Shown here piece by piece: positions 36,854-45,275 of a DNA stretch of 64,000 bases (positions are counted from its first letter, which is position 1; every line of letters starts with the position of its first letter). The stretch is taken from contig NZ_FOJM01000002.1 in the NCBI RefSeq assembly GCF_900111825.1, forward strand, positions 248,001-312,000, in the 5' to 3' direction. The notes below the pieces were generated by a model. The model was not told the origin of the DNA, did no database searches, and saw only the letters and a list, made by a program, of their open reading frames with translations. The position numbers and the translations under genes are program-made. The stretch is from Pedobacter suwonensis (GTDB lineage Bacteria; Bacteroidota; Bacteroidia; Sphingobacteriales; Sphingobacteriaceae).

Positions 36854-39800
36854 TTAGTTATTTAAAATAGAGATATTGGCACCTATGGTAAATACCCGTG
36901 GTTGTGCGTAATACCCATTATCTACACCTGCTGCCAAAGGATTCCAGGAACCGATTTCCGGATCATAACCGTTGTACCTGGTGATGGTAAATACATTGGT
37001 TACCTGGGCATACAGACGCAATGTTTTTAAATGGATTTTGGATAAAAGATTCTCCTTGAAGTTGTAGCCCAGCGTAATACTTTTACATCTGATAAATGAA
37101 CCATCTTCTATGTATTTGCTTGAAAAACGTTGGTTATCATTACCGCTGCTCTGGCTAATTCTGGTGATGGTGGTTTCGGGATTGGTAATATAAACGTTGT
37201 TGATATCATTGGCCGAACCGGCAGGATTAATTAAGCCGATCCTCGAATATTCCGCGACATTTCTAAAATATCCAAAATTTTGATTTGGATTTTCAGCATC
37301 TACCCTTACTTGGTTATAAAGGTTATTACCGTAATTACCAGACATAAAAATATTCAGGTCGAAGTTTTTATAAATGAAACTGTTGTTTATACCAAATTGA
37401 AATTTTGGCATTGGCGAACCCAGGTATACCTGGTCTCTTTCATCAATTACCCCATCATTGTTCTGATCTTTAAATATGACATCGCCTACCCATACGCCCC
37501 CGGTTCCATTTGTAATCGGAATGGCTGTACCTCCTTTTTGTGTCAAGGCAGGGTATCTGGCAAAATCTTCAGCATTTTTATAAAGGCCCAAAGCTTCAAA
37601 ACCAAAATATTCCCCTATCGATCTGCCTACGGCTGATTTAGTAATTGCTGTTGCACCTGCATAACCATACAGTGCAGAGGCATCACTATTTAAAGCCAGT
37701 ATCTTATTGATGTTTCGGGATAGGGTAATGTTACTTTTCCAGTTGAAGTTTTTACCAGCGATATTGTGCGTGGTCAGCGTAAACTCGATTCCTTTATTGC
37801 TTACGGAACCAATGTTTACATATGGTGATTGAATAGACCCTGGAGCATAACCGGTTGGATCAACCATACCAGAATACAATGGAAGGGTAATACCTAACAA
37901 TAGGTTCTCCGTCTTTTTGTAATAAGCATCGACAGAAAATTCGATCCTACTGTTTAAAATACTGGCATCTAAACCCGTGTTATAGCCTTTGGTAGTTTCC
38001 CATTTTACATCTGGAAAGCCTATTGTAGATAATAGCTGTGCATTACCGGTTAATGAGTTGGTTACCGTGGTTAGTGTACCACCGTATGCATAATCAGCTA
38101 TGTTCTGATTATTTTGCAAACCATAGCCAACTCTCAGTTTTAAGTCATTAACCGCTTTTACATTTTTCAGAAAATTCTCCTGTTTCAGTTTCCATGATAA
38201 TGCTCCGGAATAAGTGGTTACCCATCTGTTGTCAGGTCCAAATTTTGAAGAACCATCATTACGCACATTGATGGTCAGATTATATTTATCATTATATTTA
38301 ACATCAAAACGGCCAAAATAAGATTCACCAGCGGTTTGCCCCTTTAAGCCAGAATTGAGCGCTGTTCTTGCATCACCATTACTGATGGCCTGCACGTTAT
38401 TACTGGGAAAGTTTTGTCTGCTTGCGGATACATTTTCGAATTTCGTTACCTTAGATTCATGACCGACCATTGCATTTAGGTTATATTTTCCAAATGAATG
38501 CCAATAGGTTAAATAATTGGTGAGTGATACGAAAGTATTTTGTCCACTGCTATAAGAAGCCGAATTATTGGTTTTAGAATAGGCTCCCATGGTATAAATC
38601 GGATCGAACTGATCTTCTGTTGCACTAGAAAAATTCCCGGATAATTCGTTTCTTAGGGTAAGCCCTTTGGCAAACTGGATTTCTGCATAGGTATTTCCGA
38701 ATAATTCGTATCTGCTTTTCAGGTCCTTTACAATTTTGGCCAAAGCAAATGGATTGGTACCCGTAGCACCATAAATATTAGGATCATTTCCACCCCAGGT
38801 ACCATCAGGATTAACAACGTTGACATCCGGCGTTTGATTTAGTGCCTGGCGGATTACGCCGGTTTGAGACGTAGTTACATTTTCTTTGACATTCGCCAGT
38901 TGTAAACTCACGCCAAGCTTCAACCAGTCAGTAGTTTTATTGTCCAGATTTAAACGGCCAGAAATCCTTCTAAAATCTGATCCTAAAGCAATTCCGTCCT
39001 GCGCGAAATAGGTACCGGAAAGATAATATTTTGTTCTGGCATCACCGCCTGTTATGGCGACGTTATGGTTTTGCATCAAAGCTGTTCTGAACAAGGCTTT
39101 TTGCCAATCTGTTCCTAAGCCCAAATATTGTGGGTTTGCAAACTGTGGCCTCAAATCATAACCGATAATGGCCGACTTTTCATTCATAAAAGTTGCATAT
39201 TCCCTTAAATTCATGACGTCATAATACTTAGGCAATGCTTGCCCTCCGGCATAGCCATCATAGCTGATTTGTGGCGGACCCGATACGCCGCGTTTTGTAG
39301 TGATAATAACTACCCCGTTGTTGGCTTGTGCGCCATAAATTGCCGTGGCAGATGCGTCTTTCAAGATATCAATTGAAGCAATTTCAGAAGGATTTATACT
39401 GGCTAGCGGATTGGTTCCCTTATCGCCTGCCGAAGGCAGAATCTGCAATCCGTCAATAACATATAATGGAGGGTTATTACCAAAAGCGGTTAGTCCACGG
39501 ATTTGTACTGAAACCCCGCCACCCGGTTGACCTGATATTTGTTGGATCACTACGCCAGGAACTTTTCCCTGTAGCGCCTGGTCTACCGTAGTGGGTTGCG
39601 TTCTGACCAGATCAGCTCCAGATACTGAAGATATAGACCCGGTAAGATCAGCTCTTTTCTTTTCTCCGTAGCCAATAACCACCACTTCATCCAGCTTATT
39701 GGATTCTACTCTCAAAGTTACATTAATCATGCTACCATCACCGACCATGATTTCCTGAGGTAAAAAACCGATCATTTTGAAAATTAGAACATCTCCGGTA

Positions 39801-40021
39801 TTTGCCCTTATTGAATACTGTCCTTGTTCGTTCGTTGAAGTGGCTGTTTTTTTTGTTTTAACCTGTACAGTGGCTCCCCGCAAAGGCTGGGGATTATCAT
39901 TGCCTACGATTTTTCCGGTTATCTGTCGCTCCTGTGCATACCCGTTTAAATGAAGGAGGTTTAAGAAAATTACAAAGAGCATCAAAGCCGGCAATTTTCT
40001 GATAAAAATTGTTTGGTTCAT
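36854..40021 (-). CDS. SusC-family TonB-dependent oligosaccharide transporter
   Basis: The complete 1055-residue protein has a signal peptide (LNGYAQ-E), a carboxypeptidase-D regulatory-like domain (about residues 33-115), a TonB-box-like DEVVVIGYG (about 113-121), a plug domain (SVSGADLVRTQPTTVDQAL, then DGLQI and DASATAIYG) and a 22-strand barrel ending in ISILNN. There is no STN secretin-like extension, so no coupling to an anti-sigma factor is expected; control should come from the hybrid sensor. It is the first gene of the locus, and the ~1 kb upstream on the minus strand must hold its promoter. It imports oligosaccharides into the periplasm with TonB energy. Confidence 0.96.
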   Translation of the reverse strand: MNQTIFIRKLPALMLFVIFLNLLHLNGYAQERQITGKIVGNDNPQPLRGATVQVKTKKTATSTNEQGQYSIRANTGDVLIFKMIGFLPQEIMVGDGSMINVTLRVESNKLDEVVVIGYGEKKRADLTGSISSVSGADLVRTQPTTVDQALQGKVPGVVIQQISGQPGGGVSVQIRGLTAFGNNPPLYVIDGLQILPSAGDKGTNPLASINPSEIASIDILKDASATAIYGAQANNGVVIITTKRGVSGPPQISYDGYAGGQALPKYYDVMNLREYATFMNEKSAIIGYDLRPQFANPQYLGLGTDWQKALFRTALMQNHNVAITGGDARTKYYLSGTYFAQDGIALGSDFRRISGRLNLDNKTTDWLKLGVSLQLANVKENVTTSQTGVIRQALNQTPDVNVVNPDGTWGGNDPNIYGATGTNPFALAKIVKDLKSRYELFGNTYAEIQFAKGLTLRNELSGNFSSATEDQFDPIYTMGAYSKTNNSASYSSGQNTFVSLTNYLTYWHSFGKYNLNAMVGHESKVTKFENVSASRQNFPSNNVQAISNGDARTALNSGLKGQTAGESYFGRFDVKYNDKYNLTINVRNDGSSKFGPDNRWVTTYSGALSWKLKQENFLKNVKAVNDLKLRVGYGLQNNQNIADYAYGGTLTTVTNSLTGNAQLLSTIGFPDVKWETTKGYNTGLDASILNSRIEFSVDAYYKKTENLLLGITLPLYSGMVDPTGYAPGSIQSPYVNIGSVSNKGIEFTLTTHNIAGKNFNWKSNITLSRNINKILALNSDASALYGYAGATAITKSAVGRSIGEYFGFEALGLYKNAEDFARYPALTQKGGTAIPITNGTGGVWVGDVIFKDQNNDGVIDERDQVYLGSPMPKFQFGINNSFIYKNFDLNIFMSGNYGNNLYNQVRVDAENPNQNFGYFRNVAEYSRIGLINPAGSANDINNVYITNPETTITRISQSSGNDNQRFSSKYIEDGSFIRCKSITLGYNFKENLLSKIHLKTLRLYAQVTNVFTITRYNGYDPEIGSWNPLAAGVDNGYYAQPRVFTIGANISILNN

Positions 40022-41042
40022 ATTTGTCTAAATTTGGTTTGTTGGGCCGATGGTAAAATGATATTTGAAGATTAGCGACTAAACTTATAGAGACGATTAT
40101 TTAATTGCTAAGTCCGTGTACACCATTCATCCTGGCTTTATTAGCGTCAAATATAGTTTCAGGGCAAATCTGGGAATGCTTCAAATGATAAAGACTATAG
40201 AAGTTATGTTAACCCTAATACTACATACAGCAATGAATGGAATTTTAAGCCAAAAGAAAATACAAAATACTAATAGTCAATATATTACAATAAAAATATT
40301 CTATACCGACACATAAATATTAATGCGGGATATGCTGCTGTATCTATTAACAGACCCTAAACGCGGCTTAACATTGCTCCTTTTTCCAAGCACACCACCG
40401 ATACTTTCCGCTTACCTCAGCCCGGTAGTACCGAGCTGTCACCACTCCTACACCTTCAAAAGGAAAGAAAGCCAAAACCCCATAAAACAATAAGGAAGAA
40501 ATAACTGTTAGCGCTACCTTTTGGAAAAGGATGTTAGTAAAGCTTTCCAATCTGCTCCGATAGTGATGAACGGGGCGAAAACTTGCCGGTGTGGAGAAAC
40601 CTATGCAATTAATTTAAGCTTTAAACCTAAAGATTTCGATGTAAAAGTTTAGCTGAAGCAATAGATAAGCACAAGGCAATTGCTTACGGATCGGTACGTT
40701 TAGGGCTATATCTTTTAGCAGTTCGTTATTTTCGGTTAATCTATCAGCAATCATAGGAACACTTATAAAAAATTCCCATTCCATATTTAAGATCGCATCA
40801 TCAAATCTTTTACGCTACAGATGTTAATTATAGTAAAAACGGTAACTCATACATGTATCCCGATCTAATGCATATACATTTCTTTTGCCCTTGTTTTTGG
40901 CTTCGGGTGCAGGCGGAAAAACTGAGTTCAGTGTTTGTGAGGCGCGTATCATGAATTGTGCTTAGTTGCACAAAAATGCCATCTGGTTATTCGTTTTTCA
41001 AAATGGATTTCGAACATAAAAAATACCAATTTGGGGCTTAAA
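40022..41042. other. Long gene-poor region upstream of susC
   Basis: About 1 kb that must contain the susC promoter near its left end. I see no recognisable gene. Two weak minus-strand frames exist: 40614-40784 (56 residues starting at an ATG, MEWEFFISVP) and 40368-40550 (60 residues with one hydrophobic stretch and only a TTG start). Both could be remnants. The 40678-40706 repeat copy lies inside the first. Confidence 0.4.
40678..40706 (+). repeat. Two-block 29-bp repeat, copy 1
   Basis: AATTGCTTACG (40678-40688), an 8-nt variable centre and CGTTTAGGGC (40697-40706). Both outer blocks are identical in the second copy at 41683-41711, with the same 8-nt spacing. Sequence similarity ends at the block edges. 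Confidence 0.6.
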
Positions 41043-41546
41043 TTAAAAATCATTTTCGGGCTTTTTGTTGATCCGGTAGGCTATATCTTTTATCAATGAT
41101 ATAGCTAATCGCCTTGCTGCTTTATTCTGTTCAGGATCAAAATTCTTATTAGCGACTCTCAACTGACTTTTTGAAAGACTTAAACCCGGAATAGGCTTAT
41201 CATACTCTAAAGCTGAAAGAACTATCTTAAACTTGTTATCCTTATTATAGACTTTACATTTGAAATACAAATTAGTAATGTCAGATCCCATTACGCCATT
41301 AAAAGAGACTTCGCCTAAATCAGCATCTTTCATTTCGATCACCGAACGGGAATCTTTAAAAGACGTAGTTAGGTAATTGAGCGTATTACTATATAACTGC
41401 TGTTTTGTCAAACTCGAAACAACAACTGTATCTAAAGTATGTGCTGGCTGATCTGTGTAAGCACTTTCAATACTATCATCTGACTTAAAAGTTTGCGAGA
41501 AACTTATAAAAGGAATTAAGATCAAAAATAGAGCAAGCTTTTTCAT
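41043..41546 (-). CDS. Secreted DUF4468-like hypothetical protein
   Basis: The 167-residue protein has a clear signal peptide (LFLILIPFISFSQ-T) and a mature domain whose pattern (LYSNTLNYLTTSFKDSRSVIEMKDADLGEVSFNGV split over the first half, then LYFKCKVYNKDNKFKI) fits the DUF4468/TBP-like fold common in Bacteroidetes. Its function is unknown and it has no operon partner. It lies between two copies of a 29-bp repeat, between the glycan locus and the conjugation module. Confidence 0.7.
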   Translation of the reverse strand: MKKLALFLILIPFISFSQTFKSDDSIESAYTDQPAHTLDTVVVSSLTKQQLYSNTLNYLTTSFKDSRSVIEMKDADLGEVSFNGVMGSDITNLYFKCKVYNKDNKFKIVLSALEYDKPIPGLSLSKSQLRVANKNFDPEQNKAARRLAISLIKDIAYRINKKPENDF

Positions 41547-41882
41547 GCCGTAAAGATATTAAACTGCGATCAAGTGCTTTGCATACATTTTTTCGAATTG
41601 GGTTAATTAAAATTAAAAACCCTAATGTTCGGGACTTTTGGTTTTTATCTAATTCCAGTTAAAGTGTAGGTAGCGTTGCTTTAATTGCTTACGCCTTGTT
41701 GCGTTTAGGGCAATAGGTCACTATAGGGGCGGACTCGCCCTTTTCGAGTTTAAAACACCTCCCCTTGCCTAGAAAATGACAGCACGGTCGGACGGCTAAT
41801 GTCTAACGGTAGGAATTGGCAAAGCTAAACTGCAAGAGAAACCAGGCGAACGTAGCCCGCTACCAAAAAGTTTTGACATTGA
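41547..41882. other. Intergenic region with a short hairpin and a repeat copy
   Basis: About 340 bp without an ORF. It holds repeat copy 2 (41683-41711) and a GC-rich hairpin with arms GGGCG (41727-41731) and CGCCC (41736-41740) followed by TTTT, which resembles a weak plus-strand terminator. Confidence 0.45.
41683..41711 (+). repeat. Two-block 29-bp repeat, copy 2
   Basis: AATTGCTTACG (41683-41693), 8 variable nt and CGTTTAGGGC (41702-41711), in the same orientation as copy 1 and 1005 bp away. The two copies bracket the DUF4468 gene. Confidence 0.6.
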
Positions 41883-42176
41883 TCATATAGAGATTGCGGT
41901 ATCCGAAAATTGACATCCAGAAACCTGCAATATACAGCGGTCGGATAGCTCAAAAGCTGGATCTATTGTTACTGTCTGATTAAGTATGCTCTCCAGCATT
42001 TCGAAAAAAAGGCATCAAAATCGGTGCCCCCGATGGCGCTTCAATGATATTCCCGTCATGGCGTATTCGCATGGCACCCACTGTGGAAATCAATAGACAT
42101 TCGGGGTTTCAAAAAACTTCGAAGTTTTGGCGATTTCGTAAGTTTTTTTCTCTTTGGTGTCGGCTGATATGCTCAT
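41883..42176 (-). pseudogene. Small conserved-element gene broken by three frameshifts at homopolymers
   Basis: Reading the minus strand from the ATG at 42176 gives MSISADTKEKKTYEIAKTSK and on to FFETP, then a stop. Shifting frame at a CCCC run restores ECLLISTVGAMRIRHDG and NIIEAPSG. Shifting at a GGGGG run gives GTDFDAFF, and at a TTTTTTT run gives EMLESILNQTVTIDPAFELS through to a stop at 41883. Joined, the product is about 97 residues with no internal stop. I do not recognise the family. It follows the DUF932 gene by 41 bp on the same strand, so it was part of the element operon. It is either a decayed gene or an intact gene with sequencing indels. Confidence 0.6.
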
Positions 42177-42217
42177 GATATAGGGTTTTAAGGGAGCGGA
42201 AATCCGCTCCCTATATC

Positions 42218-43303
42218 TTAGTTTAATTGAAAAGCAATGTTTTCGTTTCTGCCCAGATCAAGGCAAAGGTTAAAGGCAGACTGTCCCCTCTGCTTGGCTG
42301 TCCCCTCCAGGATGGATTTAAATTTGGATTCACCATCTTTGAATCTGCGTATATTCTGATAGTATCCCGATACGGCATTATATGCACCGAACAAAGTACC
42401 TTTTGTGGTATCAAGCAGCTGGGAGGGATTAGCCATGGCATAGGTGAAGACATCATCCACAATATTTTTGTAGACGCTTGATGCCTCGTCAACCGTTCCG
42501 TTTTTCAGTTTGGACAATACTTCACGGTTCGGCGCCATTGCGATCTGTATCAACTTTTTGACCTCCTCATCAGAAATTCGCACAGTTGCCCAATGGTTAA
42601 AAACCTGCTCCATTTCATCCCCTATCCTACCCGAAATACCCATTAAGGTGTGCGCAGTTTTAAGTCTCTCCCCTGCACCAGAAGAATGGCGGATTCGGAT
42701 AGAATTACTGGAATTTTTGAGGGCTGCGTTCAACGTATTGTTGCATACGATACGCACAGGGGTAAAAGCAGCTGTGATACTGCCGAAGCCATCATGCGAA
42801 GTCGTCAAAAAAAGATACTGCTCGATCAGATCATCCTTTCCCACTTTAATATAAGAAGGCAATTTGGCAGTGATAAAAATACGTTCCCCTTTTCCCAACG
42901 CCCCTGCTGTTTCGTAGAGAATACCATCTCCACCGCCAACAATGCTATCGAAAAATTCAAAGGCTTCGATATTCTGCACCACGCTGTAATCCTTGCCAAC
43001 TACCCCCAAAACCGTGTCGGAATCCGTACGCACCGTTGCGAAATAATTCGGGACCTCAACCTCAGTGGATGCGCCCAGGATGATCGCATCAGGATCGGGT
43101 TCATTTCGGCGACGCATATCTAACGCATCTATTGTAAAAAGTGGTCTTTTCTCGACCGAGTAATCAAGCCCTGCAAATTTCAGTGCTTCCACTGAGGTTG
43201 GATAAGCTTCTACTAATGTTCCCAGCCCGTGCCATGCTTTTTCACTTACTGAAAAAAAGCTGTGTTTCTGTGCTCTTTCGTTATAATTTAAGTTATGTGC
43301 CAT
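42218..43303 (-). CDS. DUF932 (phage/plasmid-like) protein
   Basis: The 361-residue protein matches the DUF932 / plasmid-like family from end to end: KAWHGLGTLVEAYPTSVEALKFAGLDY, then NYFATVRTDSDTVLGVVGKDYSVVQN and TPVRIVCNNTLNAAL. Members are found on plasmids, phages and Bacteroidetes conjugative elements; their function is not established. It has no signal peptide. It lies 36 bp after the SSB gene on the same strand and probably shares its transcript. Note that the first long motif is read from two adjacent conserved blocks. Confidence 0.9.
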   Translation of the reverse strand: MAHNLNYNERAQKHSFFSVSEKAWHGLGTLVEAYPTSVEALKFAGLDYSVEKRPLFTIDALDMRRRNEPDPDAIILGASTEVEVPNYFATVRTDSDTVLGVVGKDYSVVQNIEAFEFFDSIVGGGDGILYETAGALGKGERIFITAKLPSYIKVGKDDLIEQYLFLTTSHDGFGSITAAFTPVRIVCNNTLNAALKNSSNSIRIRHSSGAGERLKTAHTLMGISGRIGDEMEQVFNHWATVRISDEEVKKLIQIAMAPNREVLSKLKNGTVDEASSVYKNIVDDVFTYAMANPSQLLDTTKGTLFGAYNAVSGYYQNIRRFKDGESKFKSILEGTAKQRGQSAFNLCLDLGRNENIAFQLN

Positions 43304-43339
43304 GATGAATATGTCTAAAATGAATGTATCGGCTAATAA

Positions 43340-43756
43340 TTAAAATGGTAGGTCATCATCAATGCCCACGAATTTGTTCGCTGCTGTTTCTTCGGCCTTT
43401 GGCAATTCCTGCGGCGTATGTCCAGAAGCATTGTAACTGCTCTCATTTCTTTGGGGACTCCCTAAAAGGTTGATTTCAATCGCATGAAAAGTTAGAGATG
43501 CTGTTGCCTCGCCGGAACCACTCAAATAAGCAGTTGCACCTATGCGGCCGTAAAGCTGTACCCAACCTCCCTTTTTTAGATATTCAGCTATCCCCGTATT
43601 GAGCCAATACGAACAGTCGATAAATGTGGTCACCTTTCTCTGTTCTCCATCAGAACGATAGGTATCATTGATTGCAATTGAAAAGACGGTTACTTTCCGC
43701 TCTCCGCTTACTTTTCTGACCACTGCATCAGCGGTAAGTCTTCCTGTAATTTCCAT
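43340..43756 (-). CDS. ssb: Single-stranded DNA-binding protein of the mobile element
   Basis: The 138-residue protein has an OB fold (MEITGRLTADAVVRKV, FSIAINDTYRS, TTFIDCSYWLNTGIAEYLKKGGWVQLYGRI in consecutive strands) and ends in the acidic DDDLPF tip that SSBs use to recruit partner proteins. Element-borne SSBs coat transferred single strands and can dampen the recipient SOS response. It is divergent from chromosomal SSB in lacking the WxRV-type start. It is coupled with DUF932 downstream. Confidence 0.88.
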   Translation of the reverse strand: MEITGRLTADAVVRKVSGERKVTVFSIAINDTYRSDGEQRKVTTFIDCSYWLNTGIAEYLKKGGWVQLYGRIGATAYLSGSGEATASLTFHAIEINLLGSPQRNESSYNASGHTPQELPKAEETAANKFVGIDDDLPF

Positions 43757-44067
43757 TTCGTAAAATTTTCAGTTTAAATTTTTGTTTACTTCCCTCATTC
43801 CAAAAAATCTTTTTAAAAGAAAAACGGAAAAAAGAAAGTACAGAAACGCGGGTGTACAGGAACGGAGAGCTATAAGTCCCAGAGGGTGTTTTGGCGTAGC
43901 CAAAACATTATGCGCTCGCAGAGATCGGAGCGCCCGAATTTCACGGCCTTTTTATCCGTTTAGTTGAAAAGTTTAGCCTGCACATATACTTACACAACTC
44001 AACAGTGTTACATGACATCTAAAAGCTTGACGAAATATTCTGATGCTGACTGAATAATAGCCTGCAC
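43757..44067. other. Non-coding 311-bp region with hairpins between ssb and the RadC_N gene
   Basis: No convincing gene. A perfect 9-bp stem with a 3-nt loop lies at 43887-43907 (TGTTTTGGC-GTA-GCCAAAACA), and a second pair GCGCTC/GAGCGC at 43912-43917 and 43928-43933. The region could hold a regulatory RNA or the ssb leader. Confidence 0.5.
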
Positions 44068-44646
44068 CTAAACCGCGCACATCCTTCTGCCCAGTTCAAG
44101 TGCCGCCAGGATTGCACTGGATTTGGCTAAGCCAACACCTGAAAAACTGGAGAGCGATCTATGGCTCTGGGTAGCCAATACGTCTAATCTGCCTCCGACT
44201 GCTCTTAAGATGTTCTCTGCCAGATCTACAGCACTCATATCTTTCCTGCCTGAACCAATAAGCATGGCAATCAGTTCGGCATCTGTCATATGGCTGGATC
44301 CCACCGCAATAAACTTTTCCCTTGGCCTCAGACCCGGATCCCATGATTTGATCCCTTTTTTCACACGCAAGCCTTTAAGGCGGATTACATCAGCCACTGG
44401 GAGATTATCCTGGCTTAAATATACTGCTGAATGGAACAGCGAAGACATTGCAGCAATCAAGAAATGGAAGTCCTGTTCAAAGACCACCACGGTTGATCGT
44501 TTGTAGCTACCATCGTGTTGTTCATCACTCCTTGTGATGCACAGATAACGGTTATCATTGACAGCCCTTTTAAAATCCAGAAAATAATTCCTTTTACCGG
44601 AAGAAAAATTTTCAGTAGCGAGATTAACATTTTTCATATCGATCAT
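44068..44646 (-). CDS. Fusion of a PUR-alpha-like (DUF3276) domain with the RadC N-terminal domain
   Basis: The 192-residue protein has two parts. Residues ~12-75 (SSGKRNYFLDFKRAVNDNRYLCIT, VVVFEQDFHFLIAAM) match the PUR/DUF3276 nucleic-acid-binding module normally found as a stand-alone ~100-residue protein in Bacteroidetes. Residues ~100-192 (LRPREKFIAVGSSHMTDAELIAMLIGSG, FSGVGLAKSSAILAALELGRR) match the helix-hairpin-helix N-terminal half of RadC, but the JAB/MPN metalloprotease-like half is missing. The result is a protein with two DNA- or RNA-binding modules. It lies upstream of ssb on the same strand and divergent from the zinc-cluster gene. A role in handling single-stranded element DNA is an inference. 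Confidence 0.8.
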   Translation of the reverse strand: MIDMKNVNLATENFSSGKRNYFLDFKRAVNDNRYLCITRSDEQHDGSYKRSTVVVFEQDFHFLIAAMSSLFHSAVYLSQDNLPVADVIRLKGLRVKKGIKSWDPGLRPREKFIAVGSSHMTDAELIAMLIGSGRKDMSAVDLAENILRAVGGRLDVLATQSHRSLSSFSGVGLAKSSAILAALELGRRMCAV

Positions 44647-44709
44647 ATTTAGGTATGAACAAAATTATTTATTGAATTCCGGTGATTCGGTTGTATATTG
44701 TATTAGCCG

Positions 44710-44721
44710 ATCCGATCGGAT
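44710..44721. promoter_or_regulatory. 12-bp perfect palindrome, candidate operator
   Basis: ATCCGATCGGAT sits 5 bp before the start codon of the plus-strand zinc-cluster gene and within the 80-bp divergent promoter region shared with the PUR-RadC_N gene. A bound dimer here could repress both directions or block translation initiation. Confidence 0.45.
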
Positions 44722-44726
44722 AAAAA

Positions 44727-45158
44727 ATGGATAGCAAACCATGGAGATTTACAAAGATGCACCATCCCAATAAAACAGAGCGGGTCTGTAGTTACCGCCA
44801 TTGTGAGAATACGTATGAAGGAAGAAGTGACAAAGTCTTTTGTAGTGACCAGTGCCGTAACCACGCGCGGCGGGACCAGTTAAAAACCGAGAAATGGAAC
44901 GCTCCGGCTTTTTACCTTAAGATAACGGAAATCGTTAAAACCAACCATAAAATCCTTAAACTTCAATATGACGAAAAGGGTGAGAATAAGGTCATCAGCA
45001 ATTTCCTGTTAAGGGATTGCGGATTCAATTTCGAATTCCACACCCGGATTCTCCACACTTCAAAGGGCATTTACAGATTTTGTTTTGATTATGGCTGGCT
45101 TGAGCTGGAAAACGGAAAAATTCTGATTGTAAAAAACGAAAAAATGGTCGAAATATAA
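44727..45158 (+). CDS. Zinc-cluster hypothetical protein of the conjugative element
   Basis: The 143-residue protein is the only plus-strand gene in the element module. Cys21-x4-Cys26-x12-Cys39-x3-Cys43 (CSYRHC, FCSDQCRNHARR) forms a probable zinc site of the kind seen in small DNA-binding or DUF2116-like proteins, followed by basic residues. The remaining ~95 residues are beta-rich with no family match (FEFHTRILHTSKG, FCFDYGWLELENG). It is divergent from the PUR-RadC_N gene, and a palindrome precedes it, so a regulator role is plausible but unproven. It converges with the Hc1-like gene through a strong hairpin. Confidence 0.7.
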   Translation: MDSKPWRFTKMHHPNKTERVCSYRHCENTYEGRSDKVFCSDQCRNHARRDQLKTEKWNAPAFYLKITEIVKTNHKILKLQYDEKGENKVISNFLLRDCGFNFEFHTRILHTSKGIYRFCFDYGWLELENGKILIVKNEKMVEI

Positions 45159-45214
45159 ACCGCAATAATTTCTGAGCAGGATCGATAACCACAGCGGATT
45201 AAACACTATAAACC

Positions 45215-45250
45215 AGCGAGGCCGCTGCCCTATCGGACAGCGGCCTCGCT
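45215..45250. terminator. Strong bidirectional stem-loop between convergent genes
   Basis: A perfect 13-bp GC-rich stem (arm AGCGAGGCCGCTG at 45215-45227) with a 10-nt loop lies between the zinc-cluster gene and the convergent Hc1-like gene. The T tract after it is poor, but the stem is very stable. Confidence 0.75.
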
Positions 45251-45275
45251 ATTGTTTCCCAAAACAGATTTAATT

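Noticed and set aside
37280..37636. 118-residue plus-strand frame
   Set aside because: It lies wholly antisense inside the susC barrel region, which has a continuous, well-conserved protein; no independent support.
40368..40550. 60-residue minus-strand frame with a hydrophobic stretch
   Set aside because: Only a TTG start, no family resemblance and no operon context; could be a remnant but not supportable as a gene.
40614..40784. 56-residue minus-strand frame starting MEWEFFISVP
   Set aside because: Short, isolated and overlaps a repeat copy; recorded in the region note only.
43782..43967. 61-residue plus-strand frame upstream of ssb
   Set aside because: Composition is arginine-rich and arbitrary, and it overlaps two hairpins; unlikely to be coding.
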